Source of the DNA: Sphingobacteriaceae bacterium
GTDB lineage: Bacteria; Bacteroidota; Bacteroidia; Sphingobacteriales; Sphingobacteriaceae
NCBI GenBank assembly: GCA_017745075.1
Contig: JAGIAD010000002.1
Span: 124,001 to 188,000 of the forward strand
Length of the DNA stretch: 64,000 bases
Direction of reading: 5' to 3'
Shown one piece after another: positions 17,701 to 24,804 of this stretch. Made by a program: the position numbers and the translations under genes. Numbering within the stretch: position 1 is the first letter of the stretch; each line of letters begins with the position of its first letter. The notes under the pieces are model-generated. The model did no database searches. It saw nothing but the letters and a program-made list of their open reading frames with translations, and was not told the DNA's origin.

Positions 17701-17969
17701 TTTACGGTGCCAAAGAAAATACGATGATGAGCCGTACCTATGCCAAATTACGCGAAGTAACCTTTGGCTACCAGCTACCTAAAAAATTATTGGAGCGCAC
17801 ATTTATCAAATCGGCCAATATTTCGGTAGTAGGACGCAACCTGTTATACTTTATCAATTCTACTTATAACGATGTAGATGTAGACCAGTATTCGGGTAGA
17901 GAAGGTACTTCTACGCTGCAAACGCCAACTACAAGAAGTATAGGCTTTAACCTTAATGTTACTTTTTAA
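14742..17969 (+). CDS. SusC/RagA family TonB-linked outer membrane protein
   Basis: A 1075-aa outer-membrane transporter. Signal peptide 1-27 (ending VWAQ), carboxypeptidase-like beta-sandwich at about 29-105 (ITGTVKDETQQVIPGVSVLVKG), plug domain at about 118-225 with the SusC signature around VVDGVPI and VLKGPAAAALYGYQAYNGALLITTKKG, then the beta-barrel ending in an aromatic residue (NVTF). There is no STN domain, so it should not signal through FecR. It lies 106 bp behind the FAD oxidoreductase on the same strand and is followed by its SusD, which suggests that this pair imports the phosphonate substrate of the locus rather than a glycan (inference). Confidence 0.9.
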   Translation: MKYLHKLKLGIMAMLFLCLSPYFVWAQTKITGTVKDETQQVIPGVSVLVKGNKKATSTDLSGRFSIDAKTGETLVFSAIGFVSREIQVSGPNLEVVLKTDSKDLNEVVVTALGVRKEKRNLGYAIQEVKGADLVKAREPNPVNGLVGKVAGLTVGVSSELLGRSSLYLRGNNVNLVVVDGVPINSDTWNINPDDIDTYTVLKGPAAAALYGYQAYNGALLITTKKGKLNDKNIEVEFNSSTQFNKGFIALPKSQDEYGPGEHSAYAFGDGKGGGLNDGDYDIWGPKFEGQLIPQYDSPVVNGVRQGTPWVARGKDNLKRFIETGLLSANNIALSSASDKYNLRVSISNNYQKGIIPNTQLNINNFNVSGSYNISPKLRAEAYINYSRQFSDNIPDVNYGPNSVIYNMTLWGGADWNIDDMKNYWQPGKEGIQSVYAEYQRYHNPYFMSYEWLRGHKKNDINGYASLNYNFTKGLDVMLKTQISTYDQLRTEKMPFSAHPYGREEGLGDYREDRRSMFENNTQLIVKFNKNISDLFEVSAFGGGNARNFSYNSSFTTTDYLNVPNVYNFSNSKNPVKAFDFNSKMLVLSAFYSVDISFKKYLNINTTGRVDKNSALPPGNNAAFYPSVSLSSVISDYVKMPAFISFAKIRASYANVKDPGLGTLEYIGATPLQTYPIGYGAEYTSSYGGPGYGLSSPYSVRPTYNNQTGAYYTNNLIDLNAVKAQSRTNYEGGIDLKFIKNRLGFEATYFRYIDGPKIIKQNISPATGYQTNTINGRKTQNSGVELSLSGAPIVGDKFGWDVMVNWSTYKQIYKELAPGETYVDQFFKTGDRIDNIYGSVLAKTPSGQVIHTSGGTPISLPVNQLLGHADPNWVWSINNKFRYHNFSFSFQLDGKVGGVMQDYVRLKSFQGGRQIETVQGKMGEARYQDYLHVNDKNYKGTWIGEGVVVANGAKLNFDPVTGVITNYGDLTFAPNTTPQLLQDYLGVFYGAKENTMMSRTYAKLREVTFGYQLPKKLLERTFIKSANISVVGRNLLYFINSTYNDVDVDQYSGREGTSTLQTPTTRSIGFNLNVTF

Positions 17970-17979
17970 TCGCCAGAAC

Positions 17980-19545
17980 ATGAAATCAATATATAAAACA
18001 CTGTTCCTCTTTATCATCGTTGCTGTTTGCGGCGGATGTAAGAAAGAATTTGAAGAGAATTTTAAAAACCCAAACCAGGCCGAACACGTACCGCCAAATT
18101 TGTTGCTCAATGGCATCCTTTACGATATGTACGAAGCACCATTCTCGAGCACAGAACGATGGGATCAGTACACCGCGGCCAATTACTATTATTATGCTAC
18201 CAATAATTACGATTGGACCGGCGCTTCCCTGGATTATACCACTTTAAAAAATGTGGCAAAAATGGAAGAAGAGGCTAACCGACTTGGTGGTGCAGTTACC
18301 AAACCTTATCTGGCTCTGGCTAAATTTTTTAAGGCTTACTTTTTTGTGAAAATGAGCTTAAAAGTTGGCGATTTGCCTATGAACGACGCTTTAAAAGGCT
18401 TTTCTAACCTTACGCCAAAATACGATACCCAAAAAGATATTTTTAAACAATCGTTAACCTGGCTGGATGAATCGAACAACGATTTAACAACTTTAATTGC
18501 AGCAGGTAACAATGAATTGAAAGGCGATATTTACCTCAAAAACGATCTCGTTGCCTGGCAAAAAGTTGTAAATACCTTCCGCTTAAGAACCCTGATCCAG
18601 CTAAGCAGCCGGGTTGATGATACCGATTTGCAGGTAAAGCAACAGTTTGCAACAGTAGTAGCCAACCCTGCAAAATACCCGCTAATAGGCAGCATGGCCG
18701 ATAATTTACAGTTTGTGTACAACGAAAGTTTTAACAAATACCCTAATAACAAAGATAATTTCGGTAATGACGCCTTGCGATATAACATGGCAGGCACCTA
18801 TTTGAACACCCTTTCGGCCTATAAAGATCCGCGTGCTTATATGGTAGCAGAACCTGCAAGGGGCGTTGCCGAAGCCAATGGTTATGCCATTACCGATTAC
18901 CGCAACTTTGTTGGTGCCAATTCTGGCGAAGACCAGGGCGTAATGTTGGATAAGGTACAGAAAGGCCTGTATTCGCTTATTGGCCGTTATAGATATTATA
19001 GTGGCTACACCGCAGAAAATACATTTATTATTGCTTATCCCGAATTGTGTTTCATCATGGCCGAAGGCATAAACAGGGGATGGACCACCGGCGATGCCGA
19101 AAGCTGGTACAAAAAAGGGATCCAGGCTTCTATGGCTTTTTACGGCATTCATGATGGCAATAACGTAGTTACTTTTCTTAAAAAGGATGGCAAACTAGGC
19201 GAATTTGAAACCTACAACGTTAATTTCACTTTCGAAACCGATTATTATGCACAACCTGTTATTAAATATGCAGGTAATACCGCAGAAGGTCTTAAGCAGA
19301 TCTTAACCCAAAAATACCTGGCCTATTTTCGTAATTCGGGATTTGAAGCCTATTATCAATATCGCCGTACCGGAATTCCAGAATTTCAAACCGGATCCGG
19401 AACGGGTAATAGCGGCAGGATCCCTAAACGTTTTCAGTATCCTGATATTGAAAGAACAACCAATGGCGAAAACCTTAAACAGGCATTGACGCGCCAGTTT
19501 GGTGGAATTGATGATATTAACCAGGCGCCATGGATTGTTAAATAG
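17980..19545 (+). CDS. SusD/RagB family surface lipoprotein
   Basis: A 521-aa substrate-binding lipoprotein that caps the SusC barrel. A lipobox ends at C20 (VAVCGGC), followed by KKEFEENF, the usual start of a SusD. TPR-like helices dominate the rest; segments such as KPYLALAKFFKAYFFVKMS and the C-terminal FRNSGFEAYYQYRRTGIPEF are typical of the SusD-like/SusD-and-RagB class. I start at the ATG at 17980, which gives a correct signal peptide; the ATG at 17956 overlaps susC and adds residues that spoil it. Last gene of the run, followed by a strong terminator. Confidence 0.9.
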   Translation: MKSIYKTLFLFIIVAVCGGCKKEFEENFKNPNQAEHVPPNLLLNGILYDMYEAPFSSTERWDQYTAANYYYYATNNYDWTGASLDYTTLKNVAKMEEEANRLGGAVTKPYLALAKFFKAYFFVKMSLKVGDLPMNDALKGFSNLTPKYDTQKDIFKQSLTWLDESNNDLTTLIAAGNNELKGDIYLKNDLVAWQKVVNTFRLRTLIQLSSRVDDTDLQVKQQFATVVANPAKYPLIGSMADNLQFVYNESFNKYPNNKDNFGNDALRYNMAGTYLNTLSAYKDPRAYMVAEPARGVAEANGYAITDYRNFVGANSGEDQGVMLDKVQKGLYSLIGRYRYYSGYTAENTFIIAYPELCFIMAEGINRGWTTGDAESWYKKGIQASMAFYGIHDGNNVVTFLKKDGKLGEFETYNVNFTFETDYYAQPVIKYAGNTAEGLKQILTQKYLAYFRNSGFEAYYQYRRTGIPEFQTGSGTGNSGRIPKRFQYPDIERTTNGENLKQALTRQFGGIDDINQAPWIVK

Positions 19546-19563
19546 CAGAAGTGCAAGTGTGAT

Positions 19564-19607
19564 AAAAAAGGGCAAACTACCTATTCTTGGGTAGTTTGCC
19601 CTTTTTT
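19564..19607 (+). terminator. Rho-independent terminator after the phosphonate locus
   Basis: GGGCAAACTACC (19570-19581), an eight-base loop, GGTAGTTTGCCC (19590-19601), flanked by six A on the left and six T on the right. The 12-bp perfect stem is usable in both directions and separates susD from the convergent serine hydrolase gene. Confidence 0.9.
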
Positions 19608-19659
19608 GATTTTCTTTGATTTGCTGGTCTTTAATCCGTTAGCCCTTGATGTAATCTGT

Positions 19660-21042
19660 TTATTTGCCCAGTTTTTTTACCATTTCTGCCGAATTTTTGT
19701 TCATCGGATTTAAATCAAGCGATTTTTGATAGTTGGTAAGCGCCGGTACCACTTCCCCTTTACTGTAAAAACATTCCCCCATCAACTCATAACCATAAGA
19801 TAAGTCTTCTGTACGCGCTTTCAATGCTACAGCAGTGTTAAATAACAAAATTGCCTCGTCGAATTTTTTTCTACGCTGAAGATATTTGCCGGTACTGATC
19901 AGATCTCCTATTTCAAAGCTAAAATCAAATTGTTCCTGAGCCTCTTTCTTCAGTTTTCTATAGTAAGACATTCCGGAAGCGGTATCTGCAAGCATTCTGT
20001 CGCGGATGGCAAGGTAGAGTGATTTTTTAGGGATAGTAAAATTTTGTCCTCCCAGAGCCTGTAATATGGCAGTCTTCAAGGACCAAACTTTCATTTGCTG
20101 ATTGTTGGTCATCATGATGATAACGATGCGATCCTTAACATTACTGTAATAGGCTGCTTCATAGTTGCTATTTGAGCCTTGATGCTGATGCCACAATAGT
20201 GTATCATCCTTGAATTCGGAGGTTCCGATGCTGCTTTCCCCACCCGGAAACGCCTTAGAAAGCTCGCGAAACGATGCCGGGCTGATAATTTTATTGTGAT
20301 CCAGTGCTGTAATCCATTTGTAAAGGTCGTTTATTGGTAATCTTACCCAGCCATTTGTTTGTTGTTCATAAACAGTAGTCTTACCTTGTTCGTCAAAAGC
20401 CCGGGCCATGCCATTTGCATCAACCGGATAGTCGACCAAAGAGAGCTGCATACCTGCTGGCTTAAAAAGATATTTTTTCAGGAAGCTGGCATAACTCATA
20501 CCGCTCACTTTTTCGATGATCTTTCGTTGAAGCGACACATTAACAGCATTATAGATATATAAACTGCCTGGTGCACTCTTTAATGATTTCAGCTGGAGTA
20601 AGCTCTGGTAAATTAAACTATCATTACCATCGCCGGCTGGTCCGAAAACCGGGATACCACTGGTGTAGTTAATCAGGTGCCTGATTTTAATATCATTGGC
20701 CCAGGCCGGAAACTCCGGAAAATACTTTGAGAGTTTATCATCAAGCGAAAGATTTCCTTTTTCGTTCAATAACATAATGGCTACCCCATTGAATTCTTTA
20801 CTGATCGATCCGATATCAAAGCGGAGGTCTTTCTTCATCGGCAGGCTTTTGGTGCCATCTGCAAAACCGAAAGACTGCTCATAGATAACCTTTCCACGCT
20901 GAGCAACTAAAATATTTCCATTAAAAATACCCCTCTGGTAGGCAACCTTCATAATGGAATCAATAGACTTTTCTGCAACAACTTGAGAATAGCCAAAGGC
21001 CGTAACTAAGAAAAAAACAAGGGAAATGATCAGCTTCTTCAT
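19660..21042 (-). CDS. Serine hydrolase (class C beta-lactamase family) with TPR tail
   Basis: A 460-aa exported protein (signal about 1-20). The beta-lactamase-related fold shows the SxxK motif SISK (S79, K82), Y164 at the place of the YxN tyrosine (the usual Asn is Ala), and HQG in WHQHQGSN as the third motif. RHLINYTSGIP is the conserved loop of this family. From about residue 365 the protein carries TPR-like helices (KYLQRRKKFDEAILLFNTA, then ALTNYQKSLDLNPMNKNSAE). Such proteins are esterases or D-peptidases more often than true beta-lactamases. Monocistronic, convergent with susD. The ATG at 21042 directly begins a good signal peptide. Confidence 0.85.
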   Translation of the reverse strand: MKKLIISLVFFLVTAFGYSQVVAEKSIDSIMKVAYQRGIFNGNILVAQRGKVIYEQSFGFADGTKSLPMKKDLRFDIGSISKEFNGVAIMLLNEKGNLSLDDKLSKYFPEFPAWANDIKIRHLINYTSGIPVFGPAGDGNDSLIYQSLLQLKSLKSAPGSLYIYNAVNVSLQRKIIEKVSGMSYASFLKKYLFKPAGMQLSLVDYPVDANGMARAFDEQGKTTVYEQQTNGWVRLPINDLYKWITALDHNKIISPASFRELSKAFPGGESSIGTSEFKDDTLLWHQHQGSNSNYEAAYYSNVKDRIVIIMMTNNQQMKVWSLKTAILQALGGQNFTIPKKSLYLAIRDRMLADTASGMSYYRKLKKEAQEQFDFSFEIGDLISTGKYLQRRKKFDEAILLFNTAVALKARTEDLSYGYELMGECFYSKGEVVPALTNYQKSLDLNPMNKNSAEMVKKLGK

Positions 21043-21226
21043 GATACTTTTTCTATACGACGCACAAAAATTCTTTTTGTTGCATTTAACCTGTTCTGTT
21101 TAAAATACCTGAAACGAAAACCATTTGGAGTATCATAGCTTACATTCTCAGTCCTGACTGAATAAAGATTTTTTACAATTCATTATACTTCATTGTTCAG
21201 AACTTATAATAATATAAATGAGCAAT

Positions 21227-21234
21227 TAAATTTG
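21227..21234 (+). promoter_or_regulatory. Bacteroidota -7 box upstream of the XRE membrane regulator
   Basis: TAAATTTG matches TAnnTTTG and lies 19 bp before the ATG at 21254, a short but usual leader. No TTG at the expected -33 distance. Confidence 0.35.
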
Positions 21235-21253
21235 TAACTTAACCGGACGAGTG

Positions 21254-21793
21254 ATGAACAAGCTTTTAGAATTAAGAGAAAGATGTAATTTAACCCAGGA
21301 GGAATTGGCAGAAAAGTCAGGGATTTCCGTGCGGACTATACAGCGGTTGGAGGCTGGTCAAACGCCAAAAGGTTATACATTAAAAGCGTTGGCGGTAGCA
21401 TTAGCTGTTGATGAGGCTGTTCTTTCCGAATTTTCCAAAGCACCTGAAGTTTCCCGTCTTAAATGGTGTAAGATCATCAATTTTTGCTCCTTGCCTTTGA
21501 TGCTTTTGCCTCCGTTAAATGTACTTGTTCCACTGGCGATCATCTTTGGCAAGAAGCAGGATTCTCTGCTGGCCAGGAAACTTATTTCATTACAAATCAT
21601 CTGGACATTGGTCGCAGTGTTTCTTTTTTTTACAGTACTGATGCTTAACGACTGGCTGGGAGTAAAAAGTCAATATACTATGCTCATTCCCATAGGCTGG
21701 TTACTTGTAGGCGTAGTAATGATAGTAAACAATGCTTTTGAAATGGCTAAAAAAGAGTCCCCCCGGATTTTGCCGAATCTGATTCTCTTTTAA
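21254..21793 (+). CDS. XRE family regulator with three membrane segments
   Basis: A 179-aa protein. Residues 1-55 form an XRE helix-turn-helix (LTQEELAEKSGISVRTIQRLEAGQ). The rest is hydrophobic, with three likely membrane helices (around 75-100, 115-137 and 142-160). This build (HTH plus small membrane domain, sometimes called DUF4870-like) is common in Bacteroidota, but its targets are unknown. The ATG at 21254 is preceded by a GTG that could also serve. It may regulate the aspartyl protease gene 100 bp downstream, or the divergent serine hydrolase. Confidence 0.8.
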   Translation: MNKLLELRERCNLTQEELAEKSGISVRTIQRLEAGQTPKGYTLKALAVALAVDEAVLSEFSKAPEVSRLKWCKIINFCSLPLMLLPPLNVLVPLAIIFGKKQDSLLARKLISLQIIWTLVAVFLFFTVLMLNDWLGVKSQYTMLIPIGWLLVGVVMIVNNAFEMAKKESPRILPNLILF

Positions 21794-21893
21794 ACAAAAA
21801 TCGGCTTGACGGCTAAATGGCGGGATATTGGCGGGTAGTTATGGCCTCTTTTCGGCGTTAAATACACTTACTTTGTGGCAAAAATGAACAACC

Positions 21894-23120
21894 ATGTACA
21901 AAGTAAGCACACCACAAATGAATGTTTCAATCTGGATATTGGGTTTTGCCCTGTCATTATTACTTCCAACAGGAGTTTTTGCTCAAGCCAAAATACCGCT
22001 CATCGAAGCAACTAACGAAAAAGCATTCATACGAGATGGCGATCAGGTAAACCTGGCCTGGAAATTGGATCCTGCTGCAAAGCCAGATGTCTATTATGTG
22101 AATATTCCCACAAAGAAGAGTAAGGTCAAAATTACAACTGACCAAGGTTCTTTGACATTTTACACGGAACCCGGGAAGACATATCCGTTTCTGGTAAGGC
22201 TCAATAAGAAGGATACCTGCTTTGTTGAGATTGCGGCTAAACTTCCGCCAGAATTACCTCAGATAAGCATGCACAGCGCGGAGTCAGATACTGTCAGTTT
22301 TCCTTTCGAACTTCGCGGGTCTAAACTATATTTTCAAGGTCGCATCAATAAGAAAAACGTTAACGTACAATTTGACTTGGGGGCGGGTACCAGTGTGGTG
22401 AACAGAAATTTTTCAGAAAAACTGGGGCTGAAGTTCTCACATCATACTATTGTGAGCAATACTTCAGGGATTAATAAGGAAAGAACCAGTATCGGGAATA
22501 TCCTGAACATCGGAAATGCAGAGTGGGTAGGTGTGCCACTGACTGAAGTAGGTAATATGCGGTCTGATGAAGATCTTATAATAGGCAATGGCTTTTTCAG
22601 GGATCGTGTCATCGAGATCGATTACGATACAAAGCAACTCGTGGTATACAACAACTTACCTGATAAAATAAAGCAGTATCGCAAACTGCCTGTATTTTAT
22701 GAACAGAACCGCCCAAAATTTAAAGCCAGATTGACACATAATGGAAAGCGCTATAATTTCTGGTTTCTGTTCGATACTGGCCGCGACGGGACTATGTTAT
22801 TGGGCGAAGATTTTACGGGTATTGATGATCATTGGAGAGCATTGCAGCCGCTGACGGTGATTAATGGCAAAAAAATCGTACGTCTGGATGCGGATATTGC
22901 GGGTTTCTCTTTTAAAGATCTGGTAACCAATGCGGCCGATCCTGCTAAACCAAATGGAAGGCCAAGTTTGTTTGGAAACCAAATTCTTAGCCATTTTAAT
23001 GTGATCCTAGACAATATCAACGGTCATATTTATCTCAAACTGAACCAAAGGGTTAATGAGCCATTTTTTGATTATAATAGCTATTTAAAAGAAATAGAAA
23101 AAAGCAAGGTGAATAAATAA
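21894..23120 (+). CDS. Exported retropepsin-like aspartyl protease family protein
   Basis: A 408-aa protein with a signal peptide (about 1-31, ending VFAQ). It has two aspartyl-protease-like lobes: FDLGAGTSVV with D161 and FDTGRDGTMLL with D294. Single-lobe retropepsins dimerise; having both half-sites on one chain suggests a pepsin-like pseudo-dimer. The first site has DLG instead of D(T/S)G, so activity is uncertain. The first 120 residues form an extra beta-rich domain. ACTTACTTTGTGG before the start resembles a -7 region. Substrate unknown. Confidence 0.75.
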   Translation: MYKVSTPQMNVSIWILGFALSLLLPTGVFAQAKIPLIEATNEKAFIRDGDQVNLAWKLDPAAKPDVYYVNIPTKKSKVKITTDQGSLTFYTEPGKTYPFLVRLNKKDTCFVEIAAKLPPELPQISMHSAESDTVSFPFELRGSKLYFQGRINKKNVNVQFDLGAGTSVVNRNFSEKLGLKFSHHTIVSNTSGINKERTSIGNILNIGNAEWVGVPLTEVGNMRSDEDLIIGNGFFRDRVIEIDYDTKQLVVYNNLPDKIKQYRKLPVFYEQNRPKFKARLTHNGKRYNFWFLFDTGRDGTMLLGEDFTGIDDHWRALQPLTVINGKKIVRLDADIAGFSFKDLVTNAADPAKPNGRPSLFGNQILSHFNVILDNINGHIYLKLNQRVNEPFFDYNSYLKEIEKSKVNK

Positions 23121-23275
23121 TACAGTCTGAGTAGATATTTGGATCAAACTACAATTAAATTCTCTACGGACTGAATATTTGTCAATAAATTTCGGATTCG
23201 GCATGGTTGTTCTTCGTTACTTTTAACAAATTAACACTGGCCATTGGAGAAAACTTTTATTCACTTAAGGGCTGA

Positions 23276-24007
23276 TCAAATTACCCCATCCTTCGTCATG
23301 ACCACAGGCGCTATGGAGTTGTAATTGTAATATAGATAGTCAACGCATACCGATCGCCGGTGGCTGCCACCATTGGGCAACGCACCATTGTGGTAGAAGA
23401 AGTAGGTCTTCCCTTTGAAATCGATTATAGCTGGCCTGTTGGTTTCGCAATTTTCAGGTATCTCGTTAATAATTCCTTTAAACTCCCATTCGCCTTTAAT
23501 ATAGGAATTTATGGCATAAGCTACTTTTTCCGGATACCCATAACCGTAAGAAAGGTAATAAATGCCATTCCGCTTATGGATGTGTGCCCCTTCAGAAAAA
23601 TAGGGCAGATCAACTTTCTTAATTTCGCTATCCAGGCTCATCAGGTCAGCCTTTAACTTTGCAAAGTAACATTGGCCGTTGCCCCAGAATAGATAGGCAC
23701 TGCCATCATCGTCTATGAGTACCGAAGGATCAGGGTTGGCCTTTTCATTGTCTGTTGCAGGGAGCATATCGTGCGTGATGAGCGCGTGCCCGATGGCATC
23801 ACGAAATGGGCCTAGAGGACTATCGGCCACGGCAAGCCCTATTGCTTTTCCGAATTTATCGGCATGACTGACCGCTACAAACCAATAAAACTTACTATAT
23901 TATTCAATTACCTTCGATGCAAAGGCATCACCCCTGGCCCACTGAAAATCAGTAGCTTTAAGAGGTGACGCATGTTTTGTCCAATTAGAAGATGGAAAAC
24001 AGAGCAA
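23276..24007 (-). pseudogene. GH43 glycoside hydrolase pseudogene (5'-truncated, in-frame stop)
   Basis: The reading frame carries GH43 sequence on both sides of a TAA at 23900-23902. Upstream of the stop: SNWTKHASPLKATDFQW and ARGDAFASKVIE. Downstream: YSKFYWFVAVSHADKFGKA, then DSPLGPF, NPDPSVLIDDDGSAYLFWG, and the acid-containing SEGAHIHKRNGIYYLSYG. The C-terminus (VVMTKDGVI) is complete. The first ~80-100 residues of the family, including the first catalytic Asp and the signal peptide, are missing; the frame closes at 24008. The 184-codon piece starting at an ATG at 23830 could be translated but would lack part of the propeller. No SusC/D or other glycan genes are adjacent, consistent with a decayed locus. 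Confidence 0.8.
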
Positions 24008-24050
24008 TTAATGTTTTAGTGTGATAGGGCAATAAAAGCGCTCTGTTCGT

Positions 24051-24413
24051 CTAGGCCATCATTTCTGAAGCACGTTCAAGCAACTCATCAATATTAAACG
24101 GTTTATGCATAAAGCCATCTGCTCCGCACTCTCTGGCCAAAATATCTCCGTTTGATTCTGCTGATATCAGTAAGATAGGAGTTTTATTCTCTGGATATTG
24201 CATTTTAAACAAGCGACACAACTCGTTACCATTATATTTAGATCCTACAAGCCTGATGTCCGTTATAATCAGGTGGAAGTTTTGCTTACTCATATACTCT
24301 GGGGCAGGTGCAATGTTGAGTACGGTAGTATGGTAATCTGCCAACTCAAAGATAATTTGGAATAGCTCACTAATTTCCTGGTCATCTTCTATGATGAGTA
24401 CATGTTTTTCCAT
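24051..24413 (-). CDS. Single-domain response regulator (CheY-like)
   Basis: A 120-aa receiver domain with no output domain. The acidic pair is D10/D11, the phosphoacceptor D52 (LIITDIRL), the switch S84 and K104 (HKPFN). It would act by protein contacts or phosphotransfer with a histidine kinase encoded elsewhere; none is in the window. Such orphan receivers are numerous in Sphingobacteriaceae. It lies behind the GH43 pseudogene on the same strand but shows no functional tie to it. Confidence 0.9.
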   Translation of the reverse strand: MEKHVLIIEDDQEISELFQIIFELADYHTTVLNIAPAPEYMSKQNFHLIITDIRLVGSKYNGNELCRLFKMQYPENKTPILLISAESNGDILARECGADGFMHKPFNIDELLERASEMMA

Positions 24414-24710
24414 CGCCTTTCGATTTTAATTGATTCCAATACGGTCAAAGCGATCGAACAGTGAAGGCGATAAGAGTATCCGGGTTATAAACGCTAAACT
24501 CCTCGGATAGTTTTAATTGTCAATAATTACAATGCGTTGTGATGGAGAGTAAGTTTAATTTCCAAGATATGCTACGGCCCTAGCCTCACTTTTTTAACAA
24601 CTGTAACACTCTTGTTGTGATTGGAGCCTGGTAAAAATAACCGATTCGTTGTAAGGATAACGCCAACTTTATAACCATTATTGCGTTTTGAAAAATATAG
24701 TTGAAAAACG
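24414..24710. other. Intergenic region between response regulator and rifampin phosphotransferase
   Basis: About 300 bp between divergent genes with no open frame. It must hold the response regulator promoter on the minus strand; I found no clear box for it. The promoter of the phosphotransferase begins at 24711. Confidence 0.5.
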
Positions 24711-24741
24711 TTGATTTCGTGATTTTTAGCTTATATTTTTG
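24711..24741 (+). promoter_or_regulatory. Bacteroidota promoter of the rifampin phosphotransferase gene
   Basis: TTG at 24711-24713, a 20-base spacer, and TATTTTTG at 24734-24741 match the Bacteroidota -33/-7 consensus (TTG, 19-21 bases, TAnnTTTG). Transcription would start near 24748, about 57 bases before the ATG at 24805. This also rules out the in-frame TTG at 24739 as the start, because it lies inside the -7 box. Confidence 0.65.
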
Positions 24742-24804
24742 GATTTGTTCCTTAAAAAAGAACTAACAGGAACAGCATCTCTACCAGATAAAACAAGAAT
24801 AAAT

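Noticed and set aside
17956..17979. Earlier start of the SusD gene overlapping susC
   Set aside because: The extra residues would precede and spoil the lipoprotein signal; the ATG at 17980 fits.
5881..24533. The shared 14-mer ATTGTCAATAATTA at about 5.88 kb and 24.52 kb
   Set aside because: A+T-rich and short; two occurrences in 64 kb of such DNA need no special explanation.
24739..24804. N-terminal extension of the rifampin phosphotransferase from a TTG at 24739
   Set aside because: The TTG lies in the -7 box; the ATG at 24805 agrees with the family start.
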